The notes beneath the pieces were generated by a model. That model worked only from the letters and a program-made list of their open reading frames with translations. It was not told where the DNA came from and ran no database searches. A stretch of DNA of 64,000 nucleotides from Opitutaceae bacterium (GTDB taxonomy: Bacteria > Verrucomicrobiota > Verrucomicrobiia > Opitutales > Opitutaceae), in the NCBI GenBank assembly GCA_028688225.1, contig JAQTYQ010000023.1, positions 1 through 64,000 of the forward strand. Direction: 5' to 3'. The stretch's first letter is position 1; the number at the start of each line of letters is the position of its first letter. Made by a program: the position numbers and the translations under genes. Positions 60,990 through 64,000 of this stretch are shown piece after piece.

Positions 60990-62342
60990 TCACAGCCACC
61001 GATCGAACCACGTGAAAGCCTCGCCCTGCATGGCTGGCGTGAAGGAGTGTGGGACCGCATGGAAACTACCCAGGAATCGCTCCGGAACCCCCGCCTTGGC
61101 GTAGATTCGCCGAAGCTTCTCCACGGCAGCTTCCATCGCAGACATCGGGTAGAGACCGTCCTGCGTGCACTGCTGCACGAGCAAGGCGTTCGGAGCATGC
61201 AGGCCGACGAAGTCAGGCATGTCGAGGGAACGGTACAGGCCGGGAATAAAAGTCATCCAAGAATGATAGTGCAGATGGTTGCGCAGCAGCTGGTCCATGA
61301 CCGTCATCCAGCCTGTCACCGAGGCGACCTTGACCCGGGGATCGGCGGCGGCGAGCAGTGCGGAGCGGAAGCCTCCACCCGACAAGCCGGCGCAGCCGAT
61401 CCGTTCGGGATCCACTTCCGGCCGCGTGAGCAAATAGTCCACGGTCCTCATATCATCCCACAAAAGGATCCCGGGCCAAGTTGCGCCCGTCGCATCAATG
61501 GACTTGGCGGTCAGATGCTCATAATAGTAGCTGAAGGCGTTGGCGGCAGCGATCCACTCGGGCGAACCGGGCTTGGCAGTCCGACATATCCGGTAATACT
61601 CGCGGGTCTCGAGATAGTAGACCAGGTCGGGATCAAGCTTTTCAGCCTGCAAGCGGCGGGAGCCAAAATAAAAGCCGTCGATCACGATCACCACGTAGCC
61701 GCGACGGGCAACCTCCTCGGCCCATGCGCGTCCGCCATACAATTCTTTGCGGTAGGCCAGTAAACTGGGCGAGTCGTCGGGGCTGGAGAGAATCTTCTCA
61801 TGTCCCCACACGAAGCTGCCGCCATGACAGTGCAGCGCGACCACTGCCGGCCGGCGCTTGGCAGGGCCTTCGGGAACAAGCACCCAGGCTGGAATCCGAT
61901 AGGCTGGCGTGGCGGAAAGCGTGAGAACCTCCAAGGTAAAGCCCTTGCGGCGTTCCTTGCGCAAAAGCTCGGCCGCAACCGGCGGCACCGAAGGCTGGTA
62001 GCCGAGCCGGTCCAGGAAGACCGGCCGGGCGGCCCGCTGCCACTCGCCGAGATCGGACCAGCGAGGTTCGAGGTATGAAAGCCGCGGGGCGTTTATCCGC
62101 GCCGCCTCCTCGATGAGGGGATGGAGGTTGACCAGGTCGGGCGGCAGCGGCATGGCCGCCGTCTGGGCCGCGACAGGACTGGGCGCTGGTGAGGCCGGCG
62201 GCGGCTCGGCCGTGGAGGGAGACGATGCGCGCGCCAAGTCCCACGGCAGGAGGAGTGCCCCGAGGGTGCCGAGGGCTTGGCGCCGGGATATGCCTTGGCC
62301 GAGATCGGGCGGATCCATGTTCAGCGGATGGGGAAGATGCAT
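60990..62342 (-). CDS. Tat-exported alpha/beta hydrolase (acetyl xylan esterase/dienelactone hydrolase type)
   Basis: A 450-residue protein with a twin-arginine signal (GISRRQALGTLGALLLPW). The serine nucleophile lies in GCAGLSGGGFRSALL, the oxyanion-type HCHGGSFVWGH precedes it, and the C-terminal catalytic His is probably in PHSFTPAMQ. The long linker and the large N-terminal region (to ~110) are typical of esterase-like proteins in polysaccharide loci. With GH28 downstream (20 nt apart), removal of acyl groups from pectin or similar glycans is likely but inferred. ATGs at 62342 and 62318 are both possible; divergent from the secreted protein at 62517. Confidence 0.83.
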   Translation of the reverse strand: MHLPHPLNMDPPDLGQGISRRQALGTLGALLLPWDLARASSPSTAEPPPASPAPSPVAAQTAAMPLPPDLVNLHPLIEEAARINAPRLSYLEPRWSDLGEWQRAARPVFLDRLGYQPSVPPVAAELLRKERRKGFTLEVLTLSATPAYRIPAWVLVPEGPAKRRPAVVALHCHGGSFVWGHEKILSSPDDSPSLLAYRKELYGGRAWAEEVARRGYVVIVIDGFYFGSRRLQAEKLDPDLVYYLETREYYRICRTAKPGSPEWIAAANAFSYYYEHLTAKSIDATGATWPGILLWDDMRTVDYLLTRPEVDPERIGCAGLSGGGFRSALLAAADPRVKVASVTGWMTVMDQLLRNHLHYHSWMTFIPGLYRSLDMPDFVGLHAPNALLVQQCTQDGLYPMSAMEAAVEKLRRIYAKAGVPERFLGSFHAVPHSFTPAMQGEAFTWFDRWL

Positions 62343-62516
62343 CGATGGGATCGGTTTTGAGAATCACTCGGCCCGCGCAACCAAAGGAGACTTGAAAGGG
62401 AGGGTGCTCATTTCGCTCATCCGCCAAGGGTAAGGCGATACTTTTTCACTACGGCAAGATAGAATTCGACATTTGACGCCCAAGAACCAGCTTTGGGTTA
62501 CAACCTTCAAGAAAAC

Positions 62517-63701
62517 ATGAGATCCGATCGCGTTTGTTATTTCGTTTTAGCCGGCATGCTGGTGGCGAGTGCGGCTGCAATCCGGGCACAAGATCCTAAT
62601 CGTGCGGTAACGGCCACATCCGATACGGCCCCCAACTGGGCGCCAGTCGCAACTCAGCCACAGGGTCCCATTCATGCGGTGACTGCCATCCGCCTGATCG
62701 AGCGGGGAGCCATCTTGGTGGACGATTTCGAGTCTAAAGAGATTGATGCCCAATCTTGGGGCATCTGGCAAGAGGATCCCCAAGCCACGGCCGTTGAGTT
62801 GCGCGAAGGCAGGTTGGAAATCACTGCGCGGGGTCGGGTGGGGCATAACGGCTTGCTGAGCCATCCGGCTGTCAAGTACAAGGACGTGGTGCTGGTGGGG
62901 GAGATGGATATCAGGTCGGAGGGTCAAGAGCCTCATCACTTGGCCTTGCATCTCTGCGGTGGTGATGCCACGCGCAGTCCGGATCACTGGACCGAAGTGG
63001 TGCTTACGGACCTGGGTGAATCGGCGCGTTTTTCCACTCTGACTGCACGACCGGAGTGTGACGATCATCACCAAGATCGGCAGTCCTTGCTGCTGCCCCA
63101 TCCGCCCGGGCAGGGTTTTCTCTGCCGGATCGAGTTGAGTGGCGAGACCAACCTGGCGCAGCTGTCGGTGAAGACCGTGGAAGGATGGAAACCAATCGCG
63201 GACCCGATCGATCTCAACCTCCGTACCGTTCACACCGAGATCAAGATCAATGGCTGCGATCCGGTTCCGGGCAGCAGCCCTTCCCCGACGGTCAGCCGCG
63301 CTTGGTTCGACAACGTCCGAATTTATCCCCGCCCGCAATCGCATTTTGTCGGCTTCCGCCTGGTGACGCCGAATGGCGACCCTATTTGGCGGCGTCCCAA
63401 CAATGGCTGGCCGCCCATTTTCATGGATCCATCCGGGAAAGAGCGTCCGATTTCGGACCTGACTGTACAGCTGCTCACGCTCGACGGCTCGCATGTCGTG
63501 GCGAGCGTGCAATCGAATCACATGGGTTTCTACCTTCTGCCGCTCAAGGACGCCCCTTGGGATGTCTATCCGGTAGCCGCACAGATTCGTGTGTTGCTCG
63601 ATGGCAAACCCCTGGGCAAACCTCTGGTCATTGAAAGACCGCATGACCGGGCTACCGAAGGAATTTACCCCGACGACGTCTACAACGTCATCATCGAGTG
63701 A
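62517..63701 (+). CDS. Secreted protein of unknown function, 3-keto-disaccharide hydrolase/LamG-like fold
   Basis: A 394-residue protein with a signal peptide (CYFVLAGMLVASAAAIRAQ). The body opens with an ILVDDFESKEIDAQSWGIW segment, a pattern of concanavalin-like or 3-keto-disaccharide hydrolase-type domains (FxxW beta-sandwich), and continues as beta strands to about residue 290, then a final ~100-residue segment (LLTLDGSHVVASVQSNHMG, LPLKDAPWDVYPV). No catalytic residues were identified. Divergent from the GH28-esterase operon and probably part of the same pectin-type locus. Confidence 0.6.
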   Translation: MRSDRVCYFVLAGMLVASAAAIRAQDPNRAVTATSDTAPNWAPVATQPQGPIHAVTAIRLIERGAILVDDFESKEIDAQSWGIWQEDPQATAVELREGRLEITARGRVGHNGLLSHPAVKYKDVVLVGEMDIRSEGQEPHHLALHLCGGDATRSPDHWTEVVLTDLGESARFSTLTARPECDDHHQDRQSLLLPHPPGQGFLCRIELSGETNLAQLSVKTVEGWKPIADPIDLNLRTVHTEIKINGCDPVPGSSPSPTVSRAWFDNVRIYPRPQSHFVGFRLVTPNGDPIWRRPNNGWPPIFMDPSGKERPISDLTVQLLTLDGSHVVASVQSNHMGFYLLPLKDAPWDVYPVAAQIRVLLDGKPLGKPLVIERPHDRATEGIYPDDVYNVIIE

Positions 63702-63815
63702 TGTTCGCCCTGCGCCTGCCCCGGACCCGACTCCCGAGCCCGGCGACCGCTGCGTGCAGGAGCCAGCCACATCCGCAATTCATCTTCCGCCCCGAAGTAC
63801 GATCTTGCTGCCGTC

Positions 63816-63914
63816 ATGAAAATGTTTCGCTTGGCCCGAATTCTGTCCAGCGCTGCTTTCCTGGCGTGGGCGCTGTTCGCGAGCAGGCTGCTCGCCGCCG
63901 TGCCGCTCAAGTGA
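63816..63914 (+). CDS. Signal-peptide-like short ORF at window end, possibly frameshifted gene
   Basis: The ATG at 63816 gives a 32-residue frame with a signal-peptide pattern (RLARILSSAAFLAWALFASRLLAA) that stops at 63912-63914. In a shifted frame the sequence then reads QVNPIVALRADWRGTMPVR to the end of the window without a stop. This may be the 5' end of a gene with a frameshift or an assembly error, cut by the window edge. Confidence 0.3.
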   Translation: MKMFRLARILSSAAFLAWALFASRLLAAVPLK

Positions 63915-64000
63915 ATCCGATTGTGGCGCTCCGGGCGGACTGGAGGGGAACTATGCCTGTGCGAACTAAGCACGGCGGTGGAATCGAAGAGATCAGCGAG

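Overview
The window is GC-rich, densely coded chromosomal DNA with no rRNA, tRNA, CRISPR array, transposase or phage gene that I could see. The mix of genes suggests a Verrucomicrobiota member near Opitutaceae: a GreA factor with a very long N-terminal extension, sodium:solute symporters beside glycoside hydrolases, GxGYxYP and UroD-like proteins in a sugar locus, weak or absent Shine-Dalgarno sites, and REP-like palindromes. This assignment is inference from gene content; I had no marker comparison.

Layout. (1) 0.1-6.6 kb: GreA-like factor (-), RsmB-type rRNA methyltransferase (+), MFS transporter translationally coupled to a retropepsin-like/PDZ lipoprotein (-), and a small two-helix channel-like protein (-). 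(2) 6.7-23.2 kb: one long minus-strand carbohydrate operon. In transcription order it holds a GH38 alpha-mannosidase, a secreted GxGYxYP protein, three tandem paralogous SSS symporters, a second GH38-like hydrolase, a UroD-family protein, a D-lyxose/mannose isomerase-like cupin and a mutarotase-like protein. A short relic of a second GxGYxYP gene lies between two symporters, so the locus grew by duplication of a [GxGYxYP + symporter] unit. The simplest reading is mannoside uptake, hydrolysis and mannose-to-fructose isomerisation. (3) 23.5-31.1 kb: purD, a hypothetical gene with a REP element in its 5' end, an LMW phosphatase and glyA; then a LOG-domain fusion and a serine hydrolase. (4) 31.3-40 kb: housekeeping. 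FKBP isomerase, polysaccharide-export lipoprotein, tatA, rpoD, dnaG, a DUF362-like protein, a lone nuoA, and a three-part putative c-di-AMP synthase (EIIA-like + alpha/beta domain + DAC).

(5) 40.2-45.6 kb: a rearranged carbohydrate island. A complete glycoside-hydrolase-like gene (+) and a truncated inverted paralog (-) flank a Tat-exported nitrilase and a frameshifted pseudogene. Two 5'-truncated genes meet head to head near 41.5 kb. (6) 46.1-54.8 kb: rpmG, an Mrp/DUF59 Fe-S maturation cluster, a TolB-like protein, a subtilase, superoxide dismutase, tadA, infA and a tyrosine recombinase. (7) 54.7-64 kb: a secreted GHL6/GH42-like hydrolase, a SHOCT lipoprotein, an ArsC/Spx-like protein, a MORN-type protein, then a pectin-type locus with GH28, a Tat-exported alpha/beta hydrolase and a divergent secreted protein, ending in an incomplete ORF at the window edge.

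Most promising for follow-up: the EIIA/alpha-beta/DAC protein, the triplicated symporter locus with its relic, the inverted-paralog junction at 41.5 kb, and the GreA and LOG fusions.
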